DNA of 64,000 bases from Paguma larvata (GCA_030068075.1 CM057826.1:50549116-50613115), one strand, 5' to 3'. Positions 22,414 through 33,870 are shown, numbered from the stretch's first letter. Numbers and translations: made by a program. The notes: generated by a model from the sequence alone, not told the origin.

Positions 22414-23307
22414 TCATAGCGTGCCCATCAGGATCTCTTGTAATGCTGGCTTATTTGTGATGAATTCTTTCAGTTTTTGTTTGTTGGGAAAAACCTTGAT
22501 CTCTCCTTCTATTCTGAATGAGAGGCTAGCCAGATACAGAATTCTTGGCTGCATGTCCTTCTTGCTCATCACATTGAAGATATCCTGCCCATCCTTTCTG
22601 GCTTGCCACGTTTCTGTAGATAAGTCTGTGACTACCCTTATGTGTCTGCCTTTGTATGTTAAGGTTCTTTTGTCCCTAGCTGCTTTCAAGATTCTCTCCC
22701 TATCTTTGTATTTTGCCAGCTTCACTATGATGTGCCGTACAGAAGGTCTATTCAAGTTACGTCTGAGGGGAGTTCTCTGTGCCTCTTGGATTTCCATGCC
22801 CATTTCCTTCCTCATGTTGGGGAAGTTCTCAGCAATGATTTGTTCAAGTACCCCTTAGACTCCCTTCTCTCTCTCTTCTTCTTCTGGAACTCCTATGATA
22901 AGGATATTGTTTCTTTTGAGTGCATTGCTCAGCTCTCGAATTCTCTTTTCCTGTTCCTGGATCAGCTTCTCTCTCTTTTTATCTGCTTCCTCTTTTTCAA
23001 TGATTTTATCTTCTAATGCACTAACTCTTTCTTCTGCCTCTTCAATCTATGCTGTGGCTGCTTCCAATTTGCCTTGTATTTAATCCAAGGTGTTTTTTAA
23101 TTCTTCCTGACCGTTTTTAAGATCCTTGAACTCTGTCGCGCGGGACCCCTTGCATTCATCTATGCTTTTTTCAAGCCCAGCGATTAGTTTTATGATTATC
23201 ATTTTATATTCATGTTCTGTTATGTTGCTTATATCTGTTTTCATCAATTCTTGAGCTGTCACTGCTTCCTGTAGATTCTTTTGAGGAGAATTCTTCTGTT
23301 TCATCAT
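22414..23307 (-). pseudogene. L1 ORF1 (RNA-binding chaperone), three nonsense codons
   Basis: ORF1p is the trimeric RNA-binding protein of the L1 particle. From the ATG at 23307 one frame runs 297 codons to a stop at 22414. It has an N-terminal basic/acidic segment, then a heptad-like coiled coil rich in E/K/R/L (about 23046-22930). The NILIIGVPEEEE signature opens the RNA-recognition domain (about 22912-22879), and a C-terminal domain follows with TYKGRHIRVVTDLS and LSFRIEGEIKVFP. In-frame stops lie at 23080-23082 (TAA), 23047-23049 (TAG) and 22855-22857 (TAA). I translated the 23046-22858 part and found it otherwise open. ORF1 and ORF2 are separated by under 60 bases, as usual for L1. Confidence 0.93.
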
Positions 23308-24807
23308 TTTGGTTAGATGTGTTTTGGATTGTTTCTTGAAGTTGCCCTGGAAAGGAAAACAGACTGACAGAGGAACAGAAAACGGAAATACTCAAACGTA
23401 CTGACAAATGATACAGACAAGCAGTTCACAACAGAAAAAAGAATAACAAATGATTCTCTGAGAGCAATGTCCTGAAGTACCAGCTACACGTTAAGGACAG
23501 GGTATGTAGTGTGCTGGTGGCAGAGCATATACAGAGAGAATAGTGACAGGTGCGGGGGTAAGAAGTAAATGGATTTTGCCCAGGTAGAGCGACTAAAGGG
23601 CTTAATCCAGACTGAGAGAAATCATAATTAGGACTGATGCAAGGAAAAAGGAATGAAGACAGAAATTGCTCGGATGAGATTATGTGGCCTGGTTATTCCA
23701 GAGAGCGAGAGATAGGGAAGTACAGAAGGAGGTGTAGAACATGCCTTGAGAGAGTGGGTTAAAATTCTGTTTAAGTCAGCTAGGACCCTGGATAGTCAGC
23801 TCAGGAGTGGGGATCAGTAAGAAGAATAACGGGGAGCATATATTTAAAAAAGAAATGACCTGCAGTTACTCCAGGCAGTGGTCTGAACTTGGCATCTGTA
23901 GCTCCCTCTGAGAGGTGTCACTCCTGTGAGGAGGGGCATGGTTTGGTGTAGGTGAGTCCTCTCCACTGCAGCAGGGATGGCTCTGGGGGTGACTTCCTGG
24001 GGCCGGTGATTGTGGATCTATAAGACAACAATAGAGTCCCTTCAGTCCTTTGTTCCCAGTCCTGGGGCTTCCACTCGCCCTCTTGTTTCTGTCTTCACTC
24101 TGTTATGGGCGCTGGCGCAGTGTGGTCCACTGGTCGATGGGTTCCTGCCTGCCACCCCTGATCCTGCTGCAAATATGCCGGAGTTAGAAGTGCTCCGCAG
24201 GCAACTCGGGGCAAGGCAGGCAGCCCAGCGCTGGGCGCTGAGCCCGTGGCGGCGGGCAGGGGCTCCATGCTCAGCCAGCAGCGGCAGCTGCCGCGGATGC
24301 TCACTCCCCACGCTGTGGGCGCTCATTCCTGCTCAGCCAGGGCAGGCGCTCGATCTGAGCTCTGCAGGTGGCTGGGGACACCACTGGTGGCTGAGAAACT
24401 CTGCACAACCTGGGCTGACTGGGCCTCCGTCTGCGGTCCCCATACAAGGAGAGTTCTGCTGAGTTCTGCTGTTAGACACAGAGCTTCTCCTCCAAAGCCC
24501 TGCCTTTAGGGGCTGAATGGTCCTGGTCTCCCCCTCTCTGACCCTCTCCTTCCGATGATAAGCACTTTCCCCACTGTCCCCAGCTCACCCTCCCCTCAGC
24601 TCAGCTTCCCGAGTTCCTTTTGTCCATTCTAGATTAGACTCAGGAGACCTAGGACGTTGTCTGGGTTCCTTCCGTTCCTTGTAGGCTGCTACACCTTTTC
24701 TGCCAGATTCTTGGAGTTGAGAATCTCTCTGTTTCAGTCCCTCTCAATTCAAAAAACAAGGGAAATTTGGGTCTCCCTACTCCTCTGCCATCTTGGCACC
24801 CCCTCTC
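23308..24807 (-). promoter_or_regulatory. L1 5' UTR / internal promoter, CpG-rich
   Basis: About 1.5 kb between the element's 5' end and ORF1. Bases 24080-24340 are strongly GC- and CpG-rich for this window (GGCGCTGGCGCAG, CGTGGCGGCGGGCAGG, GCTGCCGCGGATGC). Such 5' UTRs contain the L1 RNA polymerase II promoter. The plus-strand ORF at 24010-24462 is antisense to it and opens at TTG, so I do not call it a gene. Confidence 0.85.
24787..24796 (-). promoter_or_regulatory. YY1-type site at the L1 5' end
   Basis: The minus strand reads CCAAGATGGC, about 12-21 bases from the element's 5' end. In other mammalian L1s a YY1 site at this position directs accurate transcription start. Its presence supports a true, untruncated 5' end. 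Confidence 0.75.
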
Positions 24808-24820
24808 TACACTTTTTCTT

Positions 24821-26080
24821 AAAGTGGAGCTAATTCATTTGCTCATTGTATCTACCAGCCCCAGCAGCAATCATGTTTATAGTTCCACTTTTAAAGTAAC
24901 GAGATTTATTACCAGTATAGGCTTCAAGCATATTTCACATTTATATCCTCAATTTCCATCCATGCACACATATCCTTGTCGTTTTACCAGATGTGGATAG
25001 TAAAACTGAAATTGCATTACTATATATTATTATAAAATGTTTAGTTCTTTCATCATAAATAACATAATTTCTTTTACTAAGATTTTGCCTTCATTATTTT
25101 TTGAAAATTTTATTTTGCTTAATTCCTCTAAACTCTAGTCAGGTTTAAGGATGGAAAGCCTAGACTCAAGCATCTGGAGATAAGCTGCTTTTTTATGAAT
25201 TTAAACGTTGACTGCTAATTTCTTATACTCTCATCAAGATCTTACCCTAGTGCCTCAGATTCCAATATTAGTTATAATGTTTTGAAAGAATATTTTATAC
25301 TTATATCATAAATTATTTCTGAACATTTTCTAGAAACCAGTGAATAAAATTATGTACTTTCAACACTTTCCTCAGAGGAAAATTGATCATCAGACTGAAT
25401 GACCTGGGAATTAATAAAATACAATTAAAAGTTATTCTTTGGGAAAGAGAGGGAAAGACAGAAAGAGAGATAGGCAGAGAGCAACAGCAAGCAAAAAGAA
25501 GGTGGGAAAGAGAAAGAGTGGAATGAAACTAATAAAATAGTTCATAATGAAAGGTTTTCTAATATAGACTCTCATGAAGCTGAGGTTTAGAGCATTAAGA
25601 TTTATCACTAAAATAAGCAATAAATGCAGCAAGAAACAGGAACAAATGTTTACTAAATAGATTTAAAATAAAAAAATAGGTTTGTTGATATTTCCTAAAA
25701 TACAAACAGATTAAATGCTTTTTTAACTACTAGGATGTCATTTTCTTTATTTTTTAACAAACAGTTAATTACAGTGATTTTTTTTCCCTATGTGGTGGCA
25801 CTAGAGGTGATATTTATCATTTTTGAGCTTTATGTTCTCATATAACAAATATTGCTTTTGGAAAATTTTATAGTTAAAAATTTATCTGAGTATCTCAGAA
25901 AAGCACAAAGTTTAGGGTAAGAATTAGATTTTACTGGCACAACATACTCTACATCTAGGAACATTCTAGTGCCTGAAATTAGCCAATTGGTAAATTGAAT
26001 AAAACAGTACAACCCTAATGTGAAAGATAGATTTAACTTCTTTCTCTGAGTAACTACAAAAGATAATCAATCACAATTGT
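24821..26080. other. Unassigned AT-rich sequence
   Basis: Flanks the L1. There is a GA-rich patch at about 25441-25520 without SINE structure. No gene or clear repeat recognised. Confidence 0.4.
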
Positions 26081-26198
26081 ATACAGCACAGTGGTTAAGA
26101 ATGTGAGTTTTGTAATTTGCATTTTTGAATACACATTTTCCCTACTGGGTGACCTAGGGTGAATTACTACAATTTTCTGTGTCTCAGTTTCCTCAGTT
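26081..26198 (+). mobile_element. MIR remnant interrupted by SINEC
   Basis: TACAGCACAGTGGTTAAGAA, TGTGAGTTTTGTAATTTG, CTGGGTGACCTAGGGTGAAT and CTGTGTCTCAGTTTCCTCAG are the MIR 5' half and core. The SINEC at 26199 interrupts it. The diverged bases at 26402-26438 (TCATCTAAAGGAAGATATTA) may be its continuation. Confidence 0.8.
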
Positions 26199-26401
26199 TC
26201 TGGGGTGCTTGGGTGGCTCAGTTGGTTGAGTATCTGACTCTTGATTTCAGCTCAGGTCATGATCCCAGGTTCATGGGATGGACCCCTGTGTGAGCCTCTG
26301 TGCTGAGTATGGATCCAGCTTGGGATTCTCTATCTCTCTCTCTCTGTTCTGTACTCTCTCCCACTCTCACTGCCTCTCTCTCTCTCAAAAAAAAAAAAAA
26401 T
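26199..26401 (+). mobile_element. CAN SINE (SINEC), plus strand
   Basis: The head GGGGTGCTTGGGTGGCTCAG, CTCAGGTCATGATCCCAGG, a CT-rich run and a tail of 14 A bases. The GATCCCAGG version of the box differs from most copies here, which read GATCTCAC, so this is a different subfamily. Confidence 0.93.
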
Positions 26402-26439
26402 CCTAATCATCTAAAGGAAGATATTAAAAGTTCTTAGTC

Positions 26440-26595
26440 TTGGGGCAACTGGGTGGATCAATCGATTGAGAATTAGAATTTTGATTTTTAGCTCAGGTCA
26501 GGATCCCATGGTTATGGGATGGATCCATGTCAGGCTCTGCACTGTGTGAGGAGCCCACTTAGGATTCTCTCTCTCTCCTTCTGCCTCTCTCGCTA
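26440..26595 (+). mobile_element. CAN SINE, 3'-truncated
   Basis: The head TTGGGGCAACTGGGTGGATC, then CAGGTCAGGATCCCATGG and a CT-rich run that stops at CTCTCTCGCTAG without an A-tail. It abuts the MLT1-type LTR directly. Confidence 0.85.
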
Positions 26596-26930
26596 GCCCC
26601 CAATATGATTGTATTTGAAGGTGAGGCCTTTGAGAGATAGTTAGGTTTAGATGACATAATGAAAGCAGGGCCTTCTGAATGAAATTAGTGTTCTTATGAG
26701 GAGAGGAAGAGACCAAAGCCTGATGTCTCTCTCTCTATCCACCACTTGAAGACACAGAGAAAAGACTACCATGTACAGTCCAGGAACAGGGCCTTCTTCC
26801 AGACCCCTACTGTGCTGACCCCCTGACCTTGGATTTTTCAACCTTCAGAACTGTGAGAAATAAGCATCTGTTGATTAAACCATTCTGTCCACTGTGTTTT
26901 TTATAGCACTCTACACAGACTAAGACACAT
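26596..26930 (+). mobile_element. MLT1-type (MaLR) LTR, 5' end missing
   Basis: AATATGATTGTATTTGAAGG, TTAGGTTTAGATGACATAAT, TTAGTGTTCTTATGAGGAGA, CAGAACTGTGAGAAATAAGC and CACAGACTAAGACA follow the MLT1A/B-like order, including the end. About the first 50-60 bases of the LTR are absent at the junction with the SINE. Non-autonomous ERVL-MaLR LTR; no internal region seen. Confidence 0.8.
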
Positions 26931-27589
26931 AGAAAACTAGTACATAATGAGGAGTTACTTAAATAATGTTAGTTTAAATTATGTAGCCTTTATTGATGAG
27001 TATGTAATTTGCACTCAAGTTTTTGATTTAGGCACATTTACTAAAATGTTAAGAAGGCAGGAAACACAGAAATTTAAAACTAAAAGTCATCCCAAAACCA
27101 ATCTGTTATAACCATTTCCTTTCTTTCATTTTTCCAATTTACAGCACAATTATAGGCTAACATTTCCCAGCTACACAAGTAGTCAGTGAATAGGACCAGG
27201 ATGGAATGCAAGGATTCTTGTTCAAAGTCAGCACTTTTTCCACAACACTTCTCTTATATATCATTACATACCTTTTAAAATAAATCATAGATCATAACTC
27301 CCTTCTAAGAATGTAACTCAGAGTGATAAATAAGAAATTACAATTCAACCTCCACCTCCAGCCCACACCAAGTAGCATACTGGAAAACTTTTCTCTAGAG
27401 AAATTCAATTGTTCCAATACAAAGTCAAATATCTAGAGACATCAAGATTTTTTCCTACAGAATTTTTGACTAATGACCATTTATTTCTTATTTCTTTTTT
27501 GTTTGTTTTATTTGTTTATTTTTTTGACATTGAAAGATAGTTGAGAACTTCAGGCTGAAACCTACTCTGTTTGGATATTTCCTGTTCTT
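26931..27589. other. Unassigned, with a short MIR-like patch
   Basis: Bases 27165-27250 (GCTACACAAGTAGTCAGTGA ... CAGCACTTTTTCCACAACAC) look like the antisense 5' half of MIR. The rest is not assignable. Confidence 0.4.
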
Positions 27590-27850
27590 TATTTCTGCTG
27601 GGCTAAGTCTTTCAACTGTTCTAGCTGTTGGTCTGCTCACTTTCCACTATCCCTATGCCTGTTCAATTGAAGAAGTCTTCATTCCTCATTCACGATATCC
27701 TGATAACCTCCATAACTAGGCTCCCAGCCTCTTAAAAGGCCCATTTCTAGAGATTTTGCATACTGTAACTACTGATTCCTTCAAAACTTGAATCTATCTT
27801 TGCAATTATGATGTATTGACTGCCATTTCTAAAACACCGAAAAGACTTTT
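27590..27850 (+). mobile_element. Possible L2 remnant, plus strand
   Basis: CCTGATAACCTCCATAACTA then GGCTCCCAGCCTC is similar to an L2 3' segment. Weak, with approximate extent. Confidence 0.35.
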
Positions 27851-27879
27851 CTAAGTCCAATATCATTTGTCTTTGCTTG

Positions 27880-28060
27880 ATTGCTTGTTTTTGTTTCCTT
27901 TCCTTATTTGAAAAGTAATGCATGTTTATTACAGAAAATACAGAAAGCAGATTATCAAAAGAAAGAATATAAAATTATCTATACTCACACCACTGAGTCC
28001 AAGGTGAATCACTTTGAACACTTAGGCATGCCTTTTTTTGGTAAAGCCAGGTTTGACTTT
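27880..28060 (+). mobile_element. Ancient interspersed repeat, family uncertain
   Basis: AAAAGTAATGCATGTTTATT, ACAGAAAATACAGAAAGCAG and AAAATTATCTATACTCACAC follow a pattern repeated widely in mammalian genomes. I do not recall the family name with confidence. Confidence 0.35.
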
Positions 28061-28187
28061 GCCTTTCTATCTACACTAATTTGGTCATAAAGATATTGTT
28101 TACTGTGAAGGCATTTTCATCTCATCATTCATTTGCTTTTCGTTCTGAAAAGACCATGAAGATGTCAAGTACAGAATTCAAAGTGGT

Positions 28188-28414
28188 CAGAAATGTATTT
28201 TTTTTAATGCTTATTTATTTTTGTGAGAGAGAGAGCAAGCAGGAGAGGGACGGAGAGAGAGAGGGAGACACCGAATCCGAAGCAGGCTCCAGGCTCCGAG
28301 ATGTCAGCACAAAGCCTGACGCAGGGCTCGAACTCACAGACCGCGAGATCATGACCCGAGCCAAAGTTGGATGCTTAACCGACTGAGCCACCCAGGCGCC
28401 CCAGAAATATATTT
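28188..28414 (-). mobile_element. CAN SINE (SINEC), minus strand, with 13-bp duplication
   Basis: The body at 28201-28401 is almost canonical: TTTTTTAATGCTTATTTATT, a GA block, GATGTCAGCACAAAGCCTGA, GCGAGATCATGACCCGAGCC and the head CCGACTGAGCCACCCAGGCG. Duplication cagaaatgtattt (28188-28200) versus cagaaatatattt (28402-28414). Retained CpGs suggest a young copy. The overlapping ORFs on both strands here are SINE-derived. Confidence 0.96.
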
Positions 28415-29534
28415 TAAAAACTATCACAGTTACAATACCTACCTATCTTAAATCATAGTTAAATACTGAAATAGTGAGATAATTTACTCAACATTTTATA
28501 AATTAGCTAAGAAATAAAATACAAATCATAAATCTTTACTCAGTTCAAAACCCATATAACTACATAAGACCATCAACCTAAAATAAAATAAAGAGTAGTT
28601 AGCACTGCAGGCAGTTAAAATTTGATATAAATGAGAAAATTTCAATACCATTTAGAAGTTACACTAAGAGCAAAAATTAACTTTGTAGAAACAATCAATA
28701 GGGACTAAAACTTAGTTTCTAAAATTATTTGGTAAAACTTGTATTGCCTAAAATTGGTGCAAGAATTGATTCTTACTGGCAAAACATACATCTTCATGAA
28801 AACATGGCTTTTCTGTGGCTCGTTTCCTTACCAGACGATTGTCCGATCAATTTCATTTTTAGAATATATGATACAAAGAACTGAAAACAAATAAAACCAA
28901 AGAAATTATAGTTAGCAAGATCCAAAAATAAATAAAAATTCAGTAAATTAAGTACATCTTTATTATAAAATGTATCAGAAAATAACTCTTCCTCTTAACG
29001 ATTATGCCCAAATTATTCAATTCATAATATTGATTATAGAATTACATTTGCTTGTGTTAATATAAGAAAACTCCTTTTGGTAAAAATTCATTAATATTAG
29101 TTTGGTCAACTCGTTCTCTAATAAACTGAGACTTAAACAGTTCTGTGTCAAAAGAGCTGGAATAAAATGGTGGGGTCACAGTTCATAAACCTCTTATTTC
29201 CCACTCATGCTGGATTGATTGAAAGCATCACACTATACATTTTACTTGGTCTCTAATTTTCTTTAATTAGAATTAGAATTAGAAATAGTTAAAAACATTA
29301 AATATTATTACATATCTAATTTATTTTGTGTCTAATCTTACTAATTCTATTCGTTTTTATTTCAAACACTGTCAGGTTTTGCATCTTAAAAAATAAGAAC
29401 CCCTTATAGCTTAAGGAAGACACCATTAATAACACCGTTGAAACTTTATGTGTTCTGTGCTCACGTTATCTTAATTTGTTATAAACAAAAGATCCATCAT
29501 ACTCATGATACATTTCTTCTATTTATAACCATTC
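28415..29534. other. Unassigned AT-rich sequence
   Basis: No gene or repeat recognised; many A/T runs. Confidence 0.45.
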
Positions 29535-29765
29535 AAGTCTGCAAACAGACCTGAGCTTAAACCTGGCTTTGCCATTTATTACTAGCAGGATCTTTTTAAG
29601 TTACTAAATCCTTATAGCTCAAAGTTCCCTCAATGAAAAATTGAGGGAATGATCTTGCCATATCTTTTATGTTGTTGTATGGACCAAGAAACATTCATAA
29701 AACTACTTAGCACTGTTCTTGGTGAATAGTGAGTATGTAATAAATGAAAGTTATTATTATGGTCA
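29535..29765 (+). mobile_element. MIR element, near full length
   Basis: AACAGACCTGAGCTTAAACC, TGGCTTTGCCATTTATTACT, GATCTTTTTAAGTTACTAAA, CTACTTAGCACTGTTCTTGG and TGAGTATGTAATAAATGAAA follow the full MIR order. Confidence 0.82.
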
Positions 29766-31689
29766 TTAATTTTAATAAGATTAAGGTTATTTCCTACATT
29801 CATACAATGCCATCCCTTTGTGGTGGCTTTCCACTAGAGACTTAAGAATAAAGCAGATGAAGAGTTAGGATTAAATATTAAACTTAAAGTAAAAGTTACA
29901 CTTTACCAAAGACATAAAATTGCCATGTAACTATTGAATTATTTGTGTAATAGTAAAATAATATTTGTTATATATTTCATATTCTTTTTCAAAATATAAG
30001 TAACTAACTGCATTTAAGGCAGTACATGAAAATGTCTTCTAAAAGACAATGCTTAAAATGAAACAAAATTCAACATTTAATATCAGCATGGTCTCTATAC
30101 CACTTTAAGACAGTTGATGGAAATTCTTTATGCATGTTGGTGCTATAACCTGTATGCATGAAGAATAGATGATGTACTACCAACACTGACAGGATATCCA
30201 TCCTATATTTGAAGTGCTAAAGGTATTTCTGTTCATTTATTTGTTTGTACACATTTCCTTGGTATTAAATCTAATTACACTCAACCCTGCCTGTGTTTAC
30301 TCAGAATCATATCAAAGGGTCACCTTAATAAAAAAAAAAATCACACCTATTTTTAGGCCTGGATTAGGAATGGTGAAAAATGACATTTTAAAGATTTCTG
30401 AATGCAGAATATGTAAACCATTCAGGAATTATTACCACATAATCTAAAACAAACTATGTTTAGTATCAAGTGAAAAAAAGGGGGTAAAGCAGAATACAGG
30501 GTTAAATCAATATGGCAAGAAAATATTATTTTCTGTAGTAATTGCAGAAAATTTTTTTTCTGTTTAAAGAAAACTTTACTTTCTGTGTAAAGACATAATG
30601 TTAAAATATATCTTATCAGCAATTTATTTTAAATCACAAATATTATTTATAAAATGTAATGAAGTAGAAATTAATGATTAACTTCCAATTTGTTTGTCTT
30701 TGGATTGTTCAAAGGAAAGGGTAGCAGAGTATAAATATCATCAGTCTTCAGCATTATCTTCCAATGCAACCTCTAAAATTTGATACCTGTAGAAGATATC
30801 AATGATATGTACATATCTCATCAAATACATCTTTAATATAAAGGTGTAGATATAATCAGTGCAACTGATCAATGCTTGCTCTCTCACTTGTTGAAAGATC
30901 AAAGAACTGGGAAAACAAAAATAACAAGAAATGGAATACTTTTTTTTCCCCAGCTGTCTTTATAAATAGCTAGTAGACATAGTACAATAAGCGTTGCAAT
31001 ATTTGTATTCTTAATTTAATTTTCATGGAATGACAACACATATATTGGTGAAAATGTTTATAGAATTGCATTCTCAACCTCTTCATTTTTCAGGCTTATT
31101 GATTCTAAGAGATTTTGTGTACAAATCACTTAATATATACACTAAGTATATACATTTATATATATACTATATATATATACATAAGAATATTTTTGCAGTA
31201 TAGTTTATAACCACATAATATTATAAAACTGAATATCCACCATTATACAATTGAGTAAATAAATTATGATACAATATTATAATTAAAGAATATGTAGTCA
31301 TTAAAAGAATAAAGCATATCTACATGATCTTGATGTGAGACAATCTCAAATTCGTATTTTTAAGTGATAATTACTAAGTTGTGTAAAAATAAGTGGAGTT
31401 GGATATCACTGAAATTAATAAGGATATGTACACACACACACATATTGTAGATTAATTGATGGCAAAAAATGTCTCTAGAGAGAATTATTGTCAGTGGGGT
31501 GGGAAACTTAGTTTTACTTCATATACTTCTCTACATTTATATATGGAAAGTATATATTCTCTTTAGGAAAAGAATATCTGGCTAAAATATTAAGTCTTTT
31601 GAGGAACTGTAATATCTGAACAAGTTACTGGTACAATCATGTTCAGAACTAAATTCTAAGCTGAACCTCCCAAATAACTTCTACCAAAG
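29766..31689. other. Unassigned AT-rich sequence
   Basis: About 1.9 kb. It contains a TA-rich simple stretch at about 31130-31185 and short A-runs. The ORFs are under 80 codons and unremarkable. Confidence 0.45.
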
Positions 31690-31932
31690 ACAATAAATGA
31701 CATATAACGTATGTGACACTATATGGTGTATTGGAAATTTGCTAAGAGAGTAGAACTAAATGTTTTCACTAAAAAAAAAAAAAATGAAAAATGTAACTAT
31801 GTGAGATGATGGATCGTTGATTAACTCAGTAGGGAGAAACCCCACACAATGTGTGTGTGTGTGTGATATCACATTGTGTTCTACAATCCTACAATTTTAT
31901 TTGTCAGTTATACCTCAATAAAGAAAAATACA
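31690..31932 (+). mobile_element. Old L1 3' end, plus strand
   Basis: GGAAATTTGCTAAGAGAGTA, an A-run, GTAACTATGTGAGATGATGG, CAATTTTATTTGTCAGTTAT and ACCTCAATAAAG match the 3' UTR of L1MA-like elements. A short TG run occurs at 31850-31864. Confidence 0.82.
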
Positions 31933-33079
31933 TTTTAAAGTATATTTAAGGAAGATCTATAACATTACATACAGAAAGAGAAATGTTCCTATAATCTTGA
32001 TAAAGAAGCTAGCTATTGAGATGAAGTTAGGAAATTATCAATGCTAGTTATACAATAGTGAAATATTGTTGCTGTTTTTTGATAACTTTGATTATTCCTA
32101 TTGAAAGGCTACCATACGCAATACCTTCATTATATATGAAGCCTCAAGGATACAGTCAAAAAGCTCCAATATGCTGACATGACCCAATTTACACAAGGTC
32201 ACTCAACCAATCTGTGTTAAAATCAGAAATGAACGACAGCTCATAATGGAGCCCACATTTCACTAGACAGCACAGTCTGATAGAAGTGGGTGGCATTCAT
32301 CATGGTGACACATTACCTGTAGCCGTGCCAATGAAGTGGGACATCCGTGATAAAGGAAAAGTAGTTAAAAAAAATAGAGAAAGAGCTTATTTATTCAAGT
32401 TAAAGATTATTCCCTTTCTACAGTAATTCCAGATTTCCCAGTATCCTTATTTCATCACTTGGGCCTATTACAATAAGTAGGAACAAGATGGAAAAGCAGT
32501 ATTTGGAGTAAAAAAAAAAAAAAGCGTCTGGTGTGACATATGAGTTTTAGACTCCATCACTTCTTATTTAATTCTCTGACTGAATTTGTGGTCAACACTA
32601 ACCAAATGCAAAAATATTTTATAGAGCATGTTTTGTATTTTCTCAGCTCCCTATTATTTGCTCTCCTTAGTTATTATGACTAAAATACATTTTCAGAAGC
32701 AGAAATATATAAAAGATATTCAAATCTGACTTATTGTCCTCTAAATATGGCTCGCGTCTTCACCTATGACATTACTTATCTGCAAAAATCAAATTCAGGT
32801 TTATTAAATAGATGTAGATTTCACAGTTCACAATATTTAAAAAGTTCAAACAGCAATTGTGTTTCTCAACAGTCTCCTGGGATGAAATAAAATATGATTT
32901 TTTTCTGACCTTCAACTGTAGGAAAATGACTTCTTTATTACCTTCCTCTGTTTGCAGTAGACTGTCTCTATAATCATTTACTTTGATGTTACATAATCTG
33001 AAATATTTTTACAAATAAATGAAAAGAATTTTCTTTGATAGATACTTTTCTATAGTCTCTCACTTGGGACAAAATATAA

Positions 33080-33081
<2 letters not shown>
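31933..33081. other. Unassigned AT-rich sequence
   Basis: A possible MIR-like patch at 32185-32240 (CAAGGTCACTCAACCAATCT) is too short to call. No gene seen. Confidence 0.4.

Positions 33082-33121
<40 letters not shown>
33082..33121. repeat. (AC)n microsatellite, about 20 units
   Basis: Uninterrupted AC dinucleotide run. Pure runs of this length are usually polymorphic. Confidence 0.98.
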
Positions 33122-33123
<2 letters not shown>

Positions 33124-33589
33124 TCCCCAGAATGAAAAAGTTAAATTAAAATAAATATTTGAAGATACAAACAAAAATTTTCTTGTCTCTTTTTTCTCTT
33201 GTTAGTTCTCTTCAACATTTGGTAGCTCATCTACAGGTACATTACCTTTATCACACGCTCTTGGAATGTAATATCCATTACCCAAAGCAAAGAATTGTTT
33301 TCTCCCTAGTGCTGACCCTATCCTTTGATTTATTGTTACAGGGGATCACAATTATTTTTTAGGTACTTTCTCCTACTGGTAGTATTGAATTAAAATTGCT
33401 GTATCTTTTCTACCTTTATTTTGAATGGTAACTAACTTGTTCTTGTGAATTTCCTTTTGGCAAGCAGTGATACATTTGTATTGTCACTTAATATTTTTCT
33501 TCTTCAAATCGACAATTATTTCAACCTCTCAAGGACTTCTTTGTTACTGATACTGTAATTGATCATTTTTGTTTCTTTACAATATCTGT
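33122..33589. other. Unassigned sequence
   Basis: No gene or recognised repeat. Confidence 0.4.
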
Positions 33590-33870
33590 CACCTCAAAGT
33601 TAGACAGGCAAGCTATCAGTGTTCTTATCCAAGTCATCAATAAAATTTTGAATGTGCCAGAGCCAAAGAAAATGCCATAACATTCCAACTTGACATTGAC
33701 ATATATTATCACTTTTAGTTTGTGATTCCACCCCTCTCCATTTTTGGCTATGATATATTTCTATACCTGTTACAATAAGATTTCTTAGAACTTTGTCAAA
33801 TGCTCTACTGAAATGCAGAAGCACTAAAACTTTTGGTCTATAAAATCTTGATTTTGGGAGAGGTTCAACA
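33590..33870. mobile_element. Ancient LINE remnant, possibly CR1/L3-like
   Basis: CAAGTCATCAATAAAATTTT, TCTTAGAACTTTGTCAAATG and CTCTACTGAAATGCAGAAGC resemble a deeply conserved mammalian repeat that I associate with CR1/L3. Strand and family are tentative. The minus ORF at 33600-33884 lies within it. Confidence 0.4.

Larger units (their letters stand above)
18281..24820 (-). mobile_element. Full-length L1 retrotransposon, minus strand
   Basis: A complete-length LINE-1. Target-site duplications tacagtttttctt (18281-18293) and tacactttttctt (24808-24820) differ at one base and enclose about 6.5 kb. Reading the minus strand from 24807: a GC-rich 5' UTR, ORF1 (from 23307), a short gap, ORF2 (from 22366), the 3' UTR and an AAAT-rich tail ending at 18294. 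L1 proteins copy their own RNA into nicked genomic DNA, and in carnivores they probably also mobilise SINECs. Here both ORFs carry stops or frameshifts, so the copy is very probably dead. The near-perfect duplication and retained CpGs suggest a moderate age. The last bases of the 3' end read AATAAG where the copy at 46 kb has AATAAA. Confidence 0.95.

Noticed and set aside
22391..22858. 155-codon plus-strand ORF
   Set aside because: A shadow of L1 ORF1, which is the real reading on the opposite strand.
24010..24462. 150-codon plus-strand ORF as a host gene
   Set aside because: It is antisense to the L1 5' UTR, begins with TTG, and lies in GC-rich sequence where stops are scarce. Kept only as a possible antisense L1 frame.
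33082..33121. CRISPR or other spaced repeat array
   Set aside because: Dispersed repeats here are SINEs and simple runs. No regularly spaced identical repeats with unique spacers exist, and the genome is mammalian.
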